DNA of 15,777 nt from Bacilli bacterium (GCA_016302065.1 JAEDOI010000022.1:1-15777), one strand, 5' to 3'. Positions 7,231 to 15,491 are shown, counted from the first letter of the stretch. The notes: generated from the sequence alone by a model not told the origin. Numbers and translations: made by a program.

Positions 7231-8007
7231 ATGGAAAAAGAAAACAAAGAAGTAATTAAGGAAAGTACAAAAAAGAAGGAAAAACAACCACTTATAAAAA
7301 AGATTATTAATATAGTTGGTATTGTTTTTACTTCTATTTTAGGTGTTATTTTAGTTTTCTTTCTTATTGGAAATTTTACAGCTAAAAATAATTATGGTGT
7401 AAAAATGATTTTTAATCATTCTACTCTTGTTGTTTTAACTGACTCAATGGAACCTACTTATAAAGTAGGTGGAGCTATATTTATTGAAAAAACTGATCCT
7501 AGTAAAATTAAGGTAGGGGATGATTTAACATTTTTTTATGATTCCTGGGGAGTTGTTGTAACTCATAGAGTATTAGAGATTACTCCTCCAAGTGAAACAA
7601 ATTCACTATATACTTTTAAATTACATGGAATAAATACGGAATCTAAACAATGTGGAAGCTTAGATACCCCAGCAGATTGCACCGATCAATATCAGCTAGT
7701 TAGTAGTGATAAAGTAATAGGAAAGGTTGTTGGTTCTTCTTATGCAGTAGGTCAAATATATACTTTTATGATGGAACCATATGGTCTTGTTTTACTTCTT
7801 TTAGTTCCTGCTGGATATTTAATTTATGTTTCAATTGATGTAATCGTTAAAACTTTAAAACAAAAAGAAGAAAATGAAGAAAAAGCCATTAATTCTTCTA
7901 CCTCTACTTCAAAACTTGATAGTTTATCAAGTGAGCAAAAAGAAAAATTAAAGAAGGAATTACTTAACGAATTATTAAATAAAGGAAAGGAGAATAAAGA
8001 TGAATAA
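7231..8007 (+). CDS. sipW: SipW-type (S26B) signal peptidase I
   Basis: A 258-residue membrane protease. A cytoplasmic charged start and first helix (about 27-48) are followed by the catalytic box TDSMEP (Ser72), then VVVTHRVLEI with His112 in place of the Lys of ordinary bacterial type I enzymes. This Ser-His pairing marks the ER/archaeal/SipW branch. FKLHGINTES and the following Asp residues, then VIGKVVGS, match the conserved C-terminal boxes. A second helix is at about 185-207. In Bacillus SipW cuts TasA and TapA; here its likely substrates are the secreted proteins around it. An unusual charged tail (229-255) matches that of the 655 protein. I prefer ATG 7231 to ATG 7195, which would overlap the previous gene and add 12 residues; neither has a good ribosome site. 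AAAGGAG for the next gene lies within its 3' end. Confidence 0.88.
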   Translation: MEKENKEVIKESTKKKEKQPLIKKIINIVGIVFTSILGVILVFFLIGNFTAKNNYGVKMIFNHSTLVVLTDSMEPTYKVGGAIFIEKTDPSKIKVGDDLTFFYDSWGVVVTHRVLEITPPSETNSLYTFKLHGINTESKQCGSLDTPADCTDQYQLVSSDKVIGKVVGSSYAVGQIYTFMMEPYGLVLLLLVPAGYLIYVSIDVIVKTLKQKEENEEKAINSSTSTSKLDSLSSEQKEKLKKELLNELLNKGKENKDE

Positions 8008-9529
8008 GAAGAAATTGTTTAATATAGTTGCTACTATCATATTTGGTTTATTTTTAATTATATTTAATATTTTATATTGTACTTTAGTGTTTGTTCCTTT
8101 TGGATATTCTAGTCTTCTTGTTTCTACTTTTGTTATATGTGATTCTATTTTACTTGTTTTCTTTGTTCTTGAAGGTGTAATTTTATTTAGAACCATTATT
8201 GAAGAAAAAGAATATATAAAAACTAATGAATTTATATTTGGAGATAAAATTGAATTTGATAATTTAGAGATGTTTGTTAAAAAAGTATCTAAAATTATTA
8301 ATACTAAAAAAGAAGAGTATATTGTATCTTTTTCACCTATTAAAACAAGTGTTAACTATGAAATATTTCAATCAAAGGAATTAAAAATATTAAATAAAGA
8401 ATTAGCTTTATATTTTACAAAGTTATTCTCACTTGCAAAATACAAAACTTTTAAAGCAAGAGTTAGCTATGATAACTATTGTTTTATTATATTTATTAGA
8501 TGTACAAGTGATGAATTACTTCAACTTATTAAAGATGTTGAATATAAATCTTATTCTATTTCTAAAGAAAAAGATATTCGAATTTTTATTCAAAACTACT
8601 TTGGAATTTGTAAGATTGAACCTAATGTTGAACTATTAGAAACTATAAATAGAAGCAATATTGCTAGAAAAATTGGTGAATATAACTTTGAAAAAGCTAT
8701 ATTTTTTGAAAAATCAATGATTGAAGGAAAAAGCGATGAAAACATGGCAAATGCTATTGTTAATGCTTTAAGAAATAAAGAGTTTATTGTCTACTATATG
8801 CCAAAATTCCATCTTCAAACAAAAAGATTTATTGGATCTGAAGCTCTTGTTAGATGGAACTCCAAAGATAAAGGATTAATTTCTCCTATTAGATTTATTA
8901 ACTTTGCTGAAAATAGAGGCTTAATCCATGAAATTGATCTTTATGTTTTAGAACAAGTTTGTAAAGATTTAGAAGATCAAAAGAAGAGAGGAAAAAGGCT
9001 TCTTCCTGTTAGTATTAACTTTTCAATTTATGAATTTTATACTCCAACATTCTTAGATGATATTAAGCAAGTTATTGAAAAATATGATGTAAATCCTCTT
9101 TTAATTGAAATAGAAATTACCGAAGAAACAACCCATGCTAATTCTTTCTTAGTTATTTCTATTTTAAAGAAATTAAAAGATATGGGATTAAAGATTCTTC
9201 TTGATGACTTTGGTCTTGGATTCTCTAATATTAAATCGATGAAGATTCTTCCAATTGATATTATTAAAATTGATAAGTCATTCATTGATGAAATTGTTTA
9301 TGATTATAAGAGTAGAGAAATAGTTAGAGCAATCATTTCATTTGGTAAAGCTTTAAATCTTCAAGTTATTGCTGAAGGTGTAGTTGATGCAAAACAAGTC
9401 GAAATTTTAAAGAAAATGAAATGTGACCAAATACAAGGATTCTTCTATTCTAAGCCTATTCCAAAGAAAGAGTATGAATCTTTCTTAATGAATAACCAAT
9501 TCGAAAAGAAGGAGGATGCTTCATTATGA
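8000..9529 (+). CDS. Membrane EAL-domain cyclic-di-GMP phosphodiesterase with degenerate GGDEF
   Basis: A 509-residue protein. Two membrane helices (about 7-32 and 37-64) hold it in the membrane. Residues 85-200 have the length and layout of a GGDEF domain, but the signature is YDNYC (157-161), so this part cannot be a synthase and may be regulatory. Residues 245-500 are an EAL domain with all the usual active-site positions visible: Glu281 of EAL, Asn340, Glu372 (EITE), Asp402-Asp403 (DDFGLG), Lys423 (IKIDKS), Glu459 (AEGV) and Gln479 (IQGF). It should hydrolyse cyclic-di-GMP to pGpG at the inner membrane face. AAAGGAG (7986-7992) is ideal, 7 bases before the ATG, and the start overlaps the peptidase gene by 8 bases. 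As a product of a cyclic-di-GMP-switched operon it should give negative feedback. Confidence 0.9.
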   Translation: MNKKKLFNIVATIIFGLFLIIFNILYCTLVFVPFGYSSLLVSTFVICDSILLVFFVLEGVILFRTIIEEKEYIKTNEFIFGDKIEFDNLEMFVKKVSKIINTKKEEYIVSFSPIKTSVNYEIFQSKELKILNKELALYFTKLFSLAKYKTFKARVSYDNYCFIIFIRCTSDELLQLIKDVEYKSYSISKEKDIRIFIQNYFGICKIEPNVELLETINRSNIARKIGEYNFEKAIFFEKSMIEGKSDENMANAIVNALRNKEFIVYYMPKFHLQTKRFIGSEALVRWNSKDKGLISPIRFINFAENRGLIHEIDLYVLEQVCKDLEDQKKRGKRLLPVSINFSIYEFYTPTFLDDIKQVIEKYDVNPLLIEIEITEETTHANSFLVISILKKLKDMGLKILLDDFGLGFSNIKSMKILPIDIIKIDKSFIDEIVYDYKSREIVRAIISFGKALNLQVIAEGVVDAKQVEILKKMKCDQIQGFFYSKPIPKKEYESFLMNNQFEKKEDASL

Positions 9530-10269
9530 TTTTAATATTAGGTTCTGTATATGATGATGTTTTATATTTTGATACTCAATTAAAGAAAAGAAGAGAAGAA
9601 ACATTTAAAGATCATTTTAAAATTATTTTTGGAGAACTATATGGTCAAAATGTTGTGTTAGCTTACAATATTTTTACTAACTATATGAGCAGTGTAGTTA
9701 CTACTTATTTAATTTCAAAATATGATGTAATTGCAGTAATTAATGTAGGAAGTGTAAGATGTTTAGATGATTTTAAAGAAGGGGATATTGTTTATAGTGA
9801 AACTTTATTTTTAGGAGATGCTGATGTTAGTGTTTTTGAAAAAGTAAAGAAAGGTCAAGTTCCTACATATCCTCAAATATTTAGTGGAAATAGTTATTTT
9901 AATAATTTAATTAATGTTTATTCATCTAAATTTATTATTTCTAATGTTAAAAAAGGTAATTATATATCTCTTAATAGAGAAATAGTAAGTATAGATCAAC
10001 TAAATCAAATTAAAAATGAAAATGTAATTTTAGGTGTAAGTAAAGACTTTATATTCGATTCTACATTTGGAGGAGTAGCATTATCCTCTGCAACATTTGA
10101 TGTTCCATTTGTCTGTTTAAAAGTAGTAATATCAAAAATTAAAGATAAAGTTACAACTTTAGAAAGAATTAGATGTATAAAAGAATATGCTAATGTTGGG
10201 AAAATAATTTCTGCTATAATTCTTGAGATTGGAAGAAAAGATACTTTAACTGTCGATACTCTTAATTAA
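9526..10269 (+). CDS. Degenerate MTA/SAH nucleosidase (PNP/UDP phosphorylase superfamily) homologue
   Basis: A 247-residue protein of the length of Pfs/MtnN, which cleaves methylthioadenosine and S-adenosylhomocysteine. Family features are clear: ILGSVYDDV at the start (family GAMEEEV), VINVGS (71-76; family INTGSAGG), EGDIVYSETLFLGDADVSVF (85-104), GQVP (110-113), and DVPFVCLKVVISK (192-204; family VPFVVVRAISD). Active-site residues differ: the general-acid Asp of the family's ISD is Lys204, the ribose-binding Met-Glu segment reads about FDSTFGG (177-183), and Glu12 of MtnN corresponds to Asp11. It is therefore probably not an active nucleosidase and may bind a nucleotide as a sensor. It overlaps the EAL gene by 4 bases (ATGA), with GGAGG at 9511-9515, so the two products are made together. 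Confidence 0.75.
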   Translation: MILILGSVYDDVLYFDTQLKKRREETFKDHFKIIFGELYGQNVVLAYNIFTNYMSSVVTTYLISKYDVIAVINVGSVRCLDDFKEGDIVYSETLFLGDADVSVFEKVKKGQVPTYPQIFSGNSYFNNLINVYSSKFIISNVKKGNYISLNREIVSIDQLNQIKNENVILGVSKDFIFDSTFGGVALSSATFDVPFVCLKVVISKIKDKVTTLERIRCIKEYANVGKIISAIILEIGRKDTLTVDTLN

Positions 10270-10280
10270 CACTATCTATT

Positions 10281-10333
10281 AACTGCTTCTTAAATTATAA
10301 TTAAAGTGTATGAAGAAGCAGTTTTTATTTTCT
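10281..10333 (+). repeat. Hairpin around the start of the lipoprotein gene, terminator-like
   Basis: AACTGCTTCTT (10281-10291) and AAGAAGCAGTT (10313-10323) are perfect 11-base complements with a 21-base loop. The 3' arm lies inside codons 2-5 of the lipoprotein gene and runs into TTTATTTT. The loop holds the purine stretch and ATG (10310) used for translation. It could terminate part of the transcripts between 10269 and the distal genes, or limit translation of the lipoprotein. TATAAT occurs in the loop (10296-10301) without a -35 box at the right distance. Confidence 0.5.
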
Positions 10334-12028
10334 CTTATTGTTATTTTACCTTTAATCTATAGTTGTAATAATAGAGCTAATGATACTAATAATATTTCAA
10401 TAGCAGTTAGTGATATGTCAAAAGATAGTTTGATATCTTTAAAAAATGGATTTATTAATAAATATCCTAATATTAATATTGAAATTAAGGAATTTAAAGA
10501 CGCAAGCACAATAAATTATTTACTAAATCACAATAAATTAGATTGTGATTTAGTAGCTTTTGAAGAATTTAATGATTCAATCATTTATTCTTCAAAACTA
10601 GCTTTACTTAATAGATATGAAGGAATAAATGAATTAAGTAATGATATGCTAACTCATATTAAAGATAATAAAGGTAATATTTATTCTCTTCCTAGTGTTG
10701 GTAAATTATATTGTAATATTTTAAATTTAGATTTATTTAATCAATATGATATTCCTTTGTACAATACAATTGATGAATTAAAAAATATTCCTAATATTGA
10801 AGGAAAAGAAATATTTACATCAACTTTTACTAATTCAATGCTTGATTGTTTAATGCAACTTTCAATTCCTACTTTTTTATCTTCAGTAGAAGGTATTAAG
10901 TTTTTAAATGATTATTACGATGGAATTGTATCTATTAAAGATACAAAATATGAAGAGATATACATAGAGATTTTTACTAATTTATATCATTTATATCAAA
11001 AGAACTTCTTTGCTCCTATATTAAATAAAGGGGACACCCATTTATTTTATGAAGGAAATGCCTTTATAAATAGTATAGTTTATAACGAAAATGCTACTAA
11101 AATATTTGGTGAAAAGAATGTAAATTTTTCATATATGGCTTATCCTTTTGTTGGATATACTAGTTTTGATAAGTGGGTTGCGGCTAAGCCACAATTTTAT
11201 CTTTCTGTTGTTTCTTCTTCTTTAAAAGAAAAATCGGATTCAATTTTTGATCTATTAAATTATTTTTTATCAGCTGATGGGCAACAATGCTTAATTACAT
11301 TAGAAAACAACGAATTATTAACTAATTGCTATTCATATTTAAAAGATTTTCAATTTGAATTATATTCACCATATTCTAGTTTAAAACCTTATATTGATAG
11401 TGGAAAAGTATATATTGTTGATACTATTAGAAGTGTTTATTTTAAAATATTTGATCCTATTATTAAGTATTTAAGTGATGATATTGATATGGAAAATTTA
11501 ATTATCGAAGTTGATGAAATTTTTAAAGATTTGAAATTAAATACTAATAAATTATATTATTTTGAAGAATTATCTAAATTTAGTGGAAAAAATAAAGCGG
11601 AAATAAAAAGCATATTGAATTATTTTGCTTCATTGCTCTCTAATTATTTAAATGTTGATTTTGCATTGTTAGAAGATTCATTAATTACTAATTATATTTA
11701 TGATGGTATACTTTATGCTTCAGAACTTAAGAATGTTATAGATGAAAATGTATTTTTAACGAATATTGAAGTTAAAGGAATTGACTTATTATCTTTTTTA
11801 AATAAATTTAAAGATGAATTTTCATCATTAAATATTAATATTAAAAATGAAACTATCGAAAATAAAAAGATAGAAAAAGAAACAATATATAATATATTAG
11901 TTCCATCTAACTTAGTAAGTGAATTTAATGATGTTTTATCTTTAAAAGGATATGATAAAGCAATAAATTTATTTAAAAATATTTTTGATAATTTTTTTAT
12001 CAAAAATAATGCTAAAATGGTAGAATAA
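10310..12028 (+). CDS. Extracellular solute-binding-protein-like lipoprotein with long C-terminal extension
   Basis: A 572-residue protein. The signal peptide ends in LIYSC, with Cys19 as lipidation site (Tyr at -2 is unusual). Residues 28-330 have the feel of an ABC family-1 sugar-binding protein: NISIAVSD, then GFINKYPNINIEIKEF, a 'DLVAFEEF' strand, and a late segment with DKWVAAKPQFYLSVVSSS followed by NYFLSADGQQCL. These binding proteins are usually about 400-450 residues; about 150 extra residues follow here (roughly 400-572), with no recognised domain. No permease or ATPase of an ABC transporter is nearby. The next gene, 9 bases on, encodes a receptor with an extracellular sensor, so the lipoprotein may present a ligand to it (inference). 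The start is 40 bases after the previous gene, inside a hairpin, with only a weak ribosome site. Confidence 0.75.
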   Translation: MKKQFLFSLIVILPLIYSCNNRANDTNNISIAVSDMSKDSLISLKNGFINKYPNINIEIKEFKDASTINYLLNHNKLDCDLVAFEEFNDSIIYSSKLALLNRYEGINELSNDMLTHIKDNKGNIYSLPSVGKLYCNILNLDLFNQYDIPLYNTIDELKNIPNIEGKEIFTSTFTNSMLDCLMQLSIPTFLSSVEGIKFLNDYYDGIVSIKDTKYEEIYIEIFTNLYHLYQKNFFAPILNKGDTHLFYEGNAFINSIVYNENATKIFGEKNVNFSYMAYPFVGYTSFDKWVAAKPQFYLSVVSSSLKEKSDSIFDLLNYFLSADGQQCLITLENNELLTNCYSYLKDFQFELYSPYSSLKPYIDSGKVYIVDTIRSVYFKIFDPIIKYLSDDIDMENLIIEVDEIFKDLKLNTNKLYYFEELSKFSGKNKAEIKSILNYFASLLSNYLNVDFALLEDSLITNYIYDGILYASELKNVIDENVFLTNIEVKGIDLLSFLNKFKDEFSSLNINIKNETIENKKIEKETIYNILVPSNLVSEFNDVLSLKGYDKAINLFKNIFDNFFIKNNAKMVE

Positions 12029-12037
12029 AGAAGAATT

Positions 12038-15000
12038 ATGAACGAAAGTAAGAAGACATTGACATTTGAACTTAATACAGTCACATTAAATGTTGTTAGA
12101 CTAAATCGTGATCAATTGGTAGAAGTTATTCCTTTTTTTAATTTCTATAATGATTTTTTAAATCCTAAAGTTCTTTCTATTGAAGATAGTTCTTATTCTT
12201 ATGATAGTTTAGTTAGATTTTTAACTCGTACTGGAGAAAGAAAAATATTATCTTTATTAACAAATAAACAAGATTATACTTTAATTTTTTCTAAGAAATT
12301 TAAGTATGGAGGAATAATTGAAGTAACGTTATATCGCAATAAAAATTTAGCTAATAATGAACAATATGAGATCGATTATTTAACTAATGTTTATACTCGC
12401 TCATCATTAGTTAAAATTATTAATCATAAATTAATTAGTAATGAAAATAAAAATTCCTATCTTTTAATGATTGATTTAGATAATTTTAAAATAATGAATG
12501 ATACTTTTGGTCATTTAATCGGTGATATTTGTTTAAAGACAATTGCTAATAATTTAAAATCTATTTTTTCAAATTATGTAATTGGAAGATACGGGGGCGA
12601 TGAATTTGTTTGTTTTGTTGATAACGTAACTGATAACGAATTAAGTGACATAATATATAAAATATTAAACATTCAATATGTTTTTGAGAAGATGATCAAG
12701 GGAAGTGGCAAAGTCACTTGTAGTGTTGGAGTAAGTAGTAAGGTCAATTCAAGAGATAATTTAAGTGAACTTATAAATGAAGCTGATTTAGCTTTATATC
12801 ATTCTAAATCTTTAGGAAAAAATGTTGGATCTATTTATAAAGGAAGAACATTTAAAAAAAGTGTCACTAAAAAAGATAATAAAATAAAAAAGGCTTTAAA
12901 AAATAATAAAAATAATCTTTTAAAAGATGATATAAAGAAAAAGAGATTAGAATTAACGGGGTTTTCTATTATTTTACTATCTATATTGTTTGCATTTGGT
13001 TTTGTTTTTGATGCGATTTATAATTATCAAAGTCAAGAAGAAACAAATAAATATATTAGTTCCATTATGGAAAATATAGGAAACGATACAAGCTATAGAA
13101 CTAGAGATTATTTGGATAATAAATTTAAAAATTTAGATTATGTTGCTTCATTAACTTCGATGGTTGATGAGACAAATCCAACGAAGTTTTTAGAAAAATA
13201 TGTAGATAATGTCAATTCTTTAAATATTGTTGATAATGTTGGAGTACTATTTGAAAATGGAAATGCTTACTTTTCAAAAGATGAAATTTATTCCTTATCA
13301 TCAACTGAAACTGCAAATAATATTGTATTAAATAGACAATATAGTATTGAAAAGATGACTTTAGTCAATAGGAGCGAATGTATTGTTTATGGAGTTCCAT
13401 TTTCTAAAGTTTTAAAAGATAGTGAAGAAGAAATTAAAATTGCAGGAGTAATTTGTACTCAAGATGTAAAGCTCTTTAACTCTGATTTGTTGATGTTAAG
13501 TAAAAATAATGAAAATTATATTTCATTTATTAAAAAAGATGGAAATAAAATTATTGAGCAATATAAAGAAGAACAGTTTTCTTTTTTAGGTACATTTGAA
13601 AATATTTATAATTGTTTTGATTATTATGTTAATTCATCTTTTACTGATGATTTCATTAAAAATATTTATTATTCAAATTCATATTTAACTTCGTTTAATG
13701 CAAATAATGAAAAATATTATGTATATTGTGCTTCTTTAAATGTTAGCGATTGGAAAATAATGGTTATTGTTAATAATGATTATGCTAACCAGTTTTTTGC
13801 AAATATTATTAATCTTAATAAGATTAGTTTCCTTGTTCTTTTATTTATTGTAACTTCATTTATTGTTCTAGCGATGTATATTGTTAATAAATTAATTTTA
13901 GATAACTTTATTACTTCATATATTGATCAAACTACTGGAGGAATAAACGAAAAAAGATTCTATATAGATGCAAAAACGTTAATTCAAAATGATACAACCT
14001 CTTATTATATTGTTTATTTAAATATTATTAGATTTAAATACATTAATGAAAAGATTGGTTCTATTGAAGGTGATAACTTACTTAAAGAAATAAATGAATG
14101 TATATCTAGTTTAATAAGTGAAGATGAGTTAGTTTCTAGACAATATTCGGATAGATTTGCTCTTTTATTAAAGAGTGATAGTCAAGATCTTTTAATTTCT
14201 AGAGTTGAATCTATATTAGAACAAACTAATAAGAAGATTAGTTATAATATTGATTTAACTTTTGATATCGGAATTTACAATATTACAAAAAGGAACGAAC
14301 CTATTTGGCTTTGTATTGATCGAGCAAGAATTGCTAGTAAAAATACTTCAAATAATTACAAGAAATATAATATTGAAATATTTGATGATGACATGTCTAA
14401 GAAAAATGAGGTTGAAACATATATTGAACAATCTCAAGAAACAGCTTTATATGAGAAGAAATTTGAGGTTTATTATCAACCAATTGTTGATATCTCTTCA
14501 GAAAAAATAGCTTGTTTAGAAGGATTAGTAAGGTGGAATGATGAATATAAAAAAGATGTTGATATTCAAACATTTATTCATATTTTTGAAGAAAATGGAT
14601 TTATCGTTAAACTTGATTTATATGTCTTTGAAAGTGTTTGTAAGTTTTTAAGTGAATTTAAAGAAGTTAATAAAATTATACCTCCTGTTAGTATTAATCT
14701 AAGTAGAAAACATTTCTTTATTAAAAATTTCTTTGATGAATATCTTGAAATAATTAATAAATATAATTTAAAACCTTCTAATTTTATATTTGAAATAACA
14801 GAAAGTATTATTTTTGAAGAGTCATTTAATATTGTTCAAAATTCGATTAATGAGATTAAAAAACATGGTAGTAAAATAGCAATTGATGATTTTGGTAGTG
14901 GATTTTCTAATCTTTCATTACTTAATAAAATCAATTTTGATGTCATCAAAATTGATAAATCTTTAGTATCTTCTTTAAAAAGTAATGATGAATCTAGCAA

Positions 15001-15214
15001 AATAATATTACAAAATATTATCTCTTTAGCTAATGATTTACATAAAATTATTGTCGTAGAAGGGGTAGAAGAAAAAGAACAAGTTTCTATTTTAAAAGAA
15101 ATGAATGTTAAATGTATTCAAGGATATTATTTTTATAAACCAATGAATAGAAAAGCTGTTGAGTCTATTCTTTCTTCTGGTATAAAAAAATCGACTACTA
15201 CTAAGAAAGAGTAG
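12038..15214 (+). CDS. Bifunctional GGDEF - sensor - degenerate GGDEF - EAL membrane protein
   Basis: A 1058-residue protein with an unusual order. Residues 1-110 have no clear domain (PAS-like size). Residues 111-265 are a diguanylate cyclase with MIDLDNFKIMNDTFGH (144-159) and intact RYGGDEF (184-190); the RxxD inhibitory site is absent (FSNY at 177-180 instead). After a Lys-rich linker comes a helix (306-327), an extracellular sensor of about 260 residues (330-590, dCache-like size), and a second helix (596-618). Residues 625-780 are a GGDEF domain with YSDRF (703-707) in place of the signature. Residues 790-1045 are an EAL domain with EGL (828-830), Asn887, EITE (919-922), Asp950-Asp951, KIDK (971-974), VEGV (1007-1010) and IQGY (1027-1030), so probably active. 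It could both make and degrade cyclic-di-GMP under control of an outside signal. It follows the lipoprotein gene by 9 bases. Confidence 0.9.
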   Translation: MNESKKTLTFELNTVTLNVVRLNRDQLVEVIPFFNFYNDFLNPKVLSIEDSSYSYDSLVRFLTRTGERKILSLLTNKQDYTLIFSKKFKYGGIIEVTLYRNKNLANNEQYEIDYLTNVYTRSSLVKIINHKLISNENKNSYLLMIDLDNFKIMNDTFGHLIGDICLKTIANNLKSIFSNYVIGRYGGDEFVCFVDNVTDNELSDIIYKILNIQYVFEKMIKGSGKVTCSVGVSSKVNSRDNLSELINEADLALYHSKSLGKNVGSIYKGRTFKKSVTKKDNKIKKALKNNKNNLLKDDIKKKRLELTGFSIILLSILFAFGFVFDAIYNYQSQEETNKYISSIMENIGNDTSYRTRDYLDNKFKNLDYVASLTSMVDETNPTKFLEKYVDNVNSLNIVDNVGVLFENGNAYFSKDEIYSLSSTETANNIVLNRQYSIEKMTLVNRSECIVYGVPFSKVLKDSEEEIKIAGVICTQDVKLFNSDLLMLSKNNENYISFIKKDGNKIIEQYKEEQFSFLGTFENIYNCFDYYVNSSFTDDFIKNIYYSNSYLTSFNANNEKYYVYCASLNVSDWKIMVIVNNDYANQFFANIINLNKISFLVLLFIVTSFIVLAMYIVNKLILDNFITSYIDQTTGGINEKRFYIDAKTLIQNDTTSYYIVYLNIIRFKYINEKIGSIEGDNLLKEINECISSLISEDELVSRQYSDRFALLLKSDSQDLLISRVESILEQTNKKISYNIDLTFDIGIYNITKRNEPIWLCIDRARIASKNTSNNYKKYNIEIFDDDMSKKNEVETYIEQSQETALYEKKFEVYYQPIVDISSEKIACLEGLVRWNDEYKKDVDIQTFIHIFEENGFIVKLDLYVFESVCKFLSEFKEVNKIIPPVSINLSRKHFFIKNFFDEYLEIINKYNLKPSNFIFEITESIIFEESFNIVQNSINEIKKHGSKIAIDDFGSGFSNLSLLNKINFDVIKIDKSLVSSLKSNDESSKIILQNIISLANDLHKIIVVEGVEEKEQVSILKEMNVKCIQGYYFYKPMNRKAVESILSSGIKKSTTTKKE

Positions 15215-15233
15215 CTATTTAATATAGTTTTTT
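15213..15233 (+). terminator. Weak candidate terminator of the riboswitch operon
   Basis: AGCTAT (15213-15218) can pair with ATAGTT (15224-15229; one G-U pair) around a 5-base loop, followed by a T tract 15228-15233. The stem is short and A+T-rich. A second option is ATTTACTTA (15259-15267) with TAAGTAAAT (15302-15310), 34-base loop, with seven T at about 15318-15324. Either or both may end the operon. Confidence 0.35.
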
Positions 15234-15346
15234 ACAAATTTATAATATTTTTATTTTTATTTACTTATCATCATTTTATTAATTATATTTTTTTAAAATA
15301 GTAAGTAAATCATATAGTTTTTTTGATTATTAAATTATAAATAATT

Positions 15347-15372
15347 ATATTTATTTAATATTAAATAAATAT
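15347..15372. repeat. 26-base perfect palindrome just upstream of the second promoter
   Basis: ATATTTATTTAAT (15347-15359) is followed directly by its exact reverse complement (15360-15372). It ends 3 bases before the -35 box at 15376, a usual place for a regulator site, though it is pure A+T and could be chance or a cruciform-prone stretch. Confidence 0.5.
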
Positions 15373-15375
15373 GTT

Positions 15376-15404
15376 TTGAAAAAAGTGATACATAAATATA
15401 TAAT
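15376..15404 (+). promoter_or_regulatory. Sigma-A promoter of the second riboswitch gene
   Basis: TTGAAA (15376-15381), 17 bases, then a perfect TATAAT (15399-15404). Transcription should start near 15411, a few bases before the aptamer. The -10 box lies inside an inverted repeat, ACATAAATAT (15390-15399) with ATATTTATGT (15403-15412), which could be an operator. Confidence 0.8.
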
Positions 15405-15415
15405 ATTTATGTCAA

Positions 15416-15478
15416 AGGCAAAACTAGAGGGATCTAGTGACGCAAAACTATAGGGTCTAAAGTAGATAGCCAGTTACC
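15416..15478 (+). promoter_or_regulatory. Cyclic-di-GMP-I (GEMM-I) riboswitch aptamer, copy 2
   Basis: The same elements as copy 1 occur in order: AGGCAAA; hairpin ACTAGA(15423-15428)-GGGA-TCTAGT(15433-15438); GACGCAAA; a second hairpin with AACT(15446-15449)/AGTT(15472-15475), inner stem TCTA(15456-15459)/TAGA(15463-15466), and TAGCCAGTTACC. The G-C pair 15427/15434 replaces A-T in copy 1. No terminator fits between the aptamer and the ATG at 15492, only 13 bases further, and no Shine-Dalgarno site is seen there. Control would have to act on translation start or on RNA stability; its direction cannot be read from the sequence. Confidence 0.9.
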
Positions 15479-15491
15479 AAATATACTTGCT

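Noticed and set aside
8433..8639. Small forward frame inside the EAL gene (also 14262-14510 inside the large receptor gene)
   Set aside because: Both lie fully within recognisable domains in another frame and have no family features.
9526..9529. Mycoplasma genetic code (TGA as Trp), suggested by the low G+C
   Set aside because: TGA ends the EAL gene here and the surface gene at 4211-4213, both in ATGA overlaps with good downstream starts; Trp codons are TGG.
9526..10269. Nucleosidase effector of an anti-phage system
   Set aside because: Such effectors exist in the superfamily, but the active-site residues are altered here and nothing else in the operon looks like phage defence.
15215..15491. 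CRISPR-like or tandem repeats in the A+T-rich gap
   Set aside because: No unit recurs at regular spacing; the gap holds a weak terminator, palindromes, a promoter and the second aptamer.
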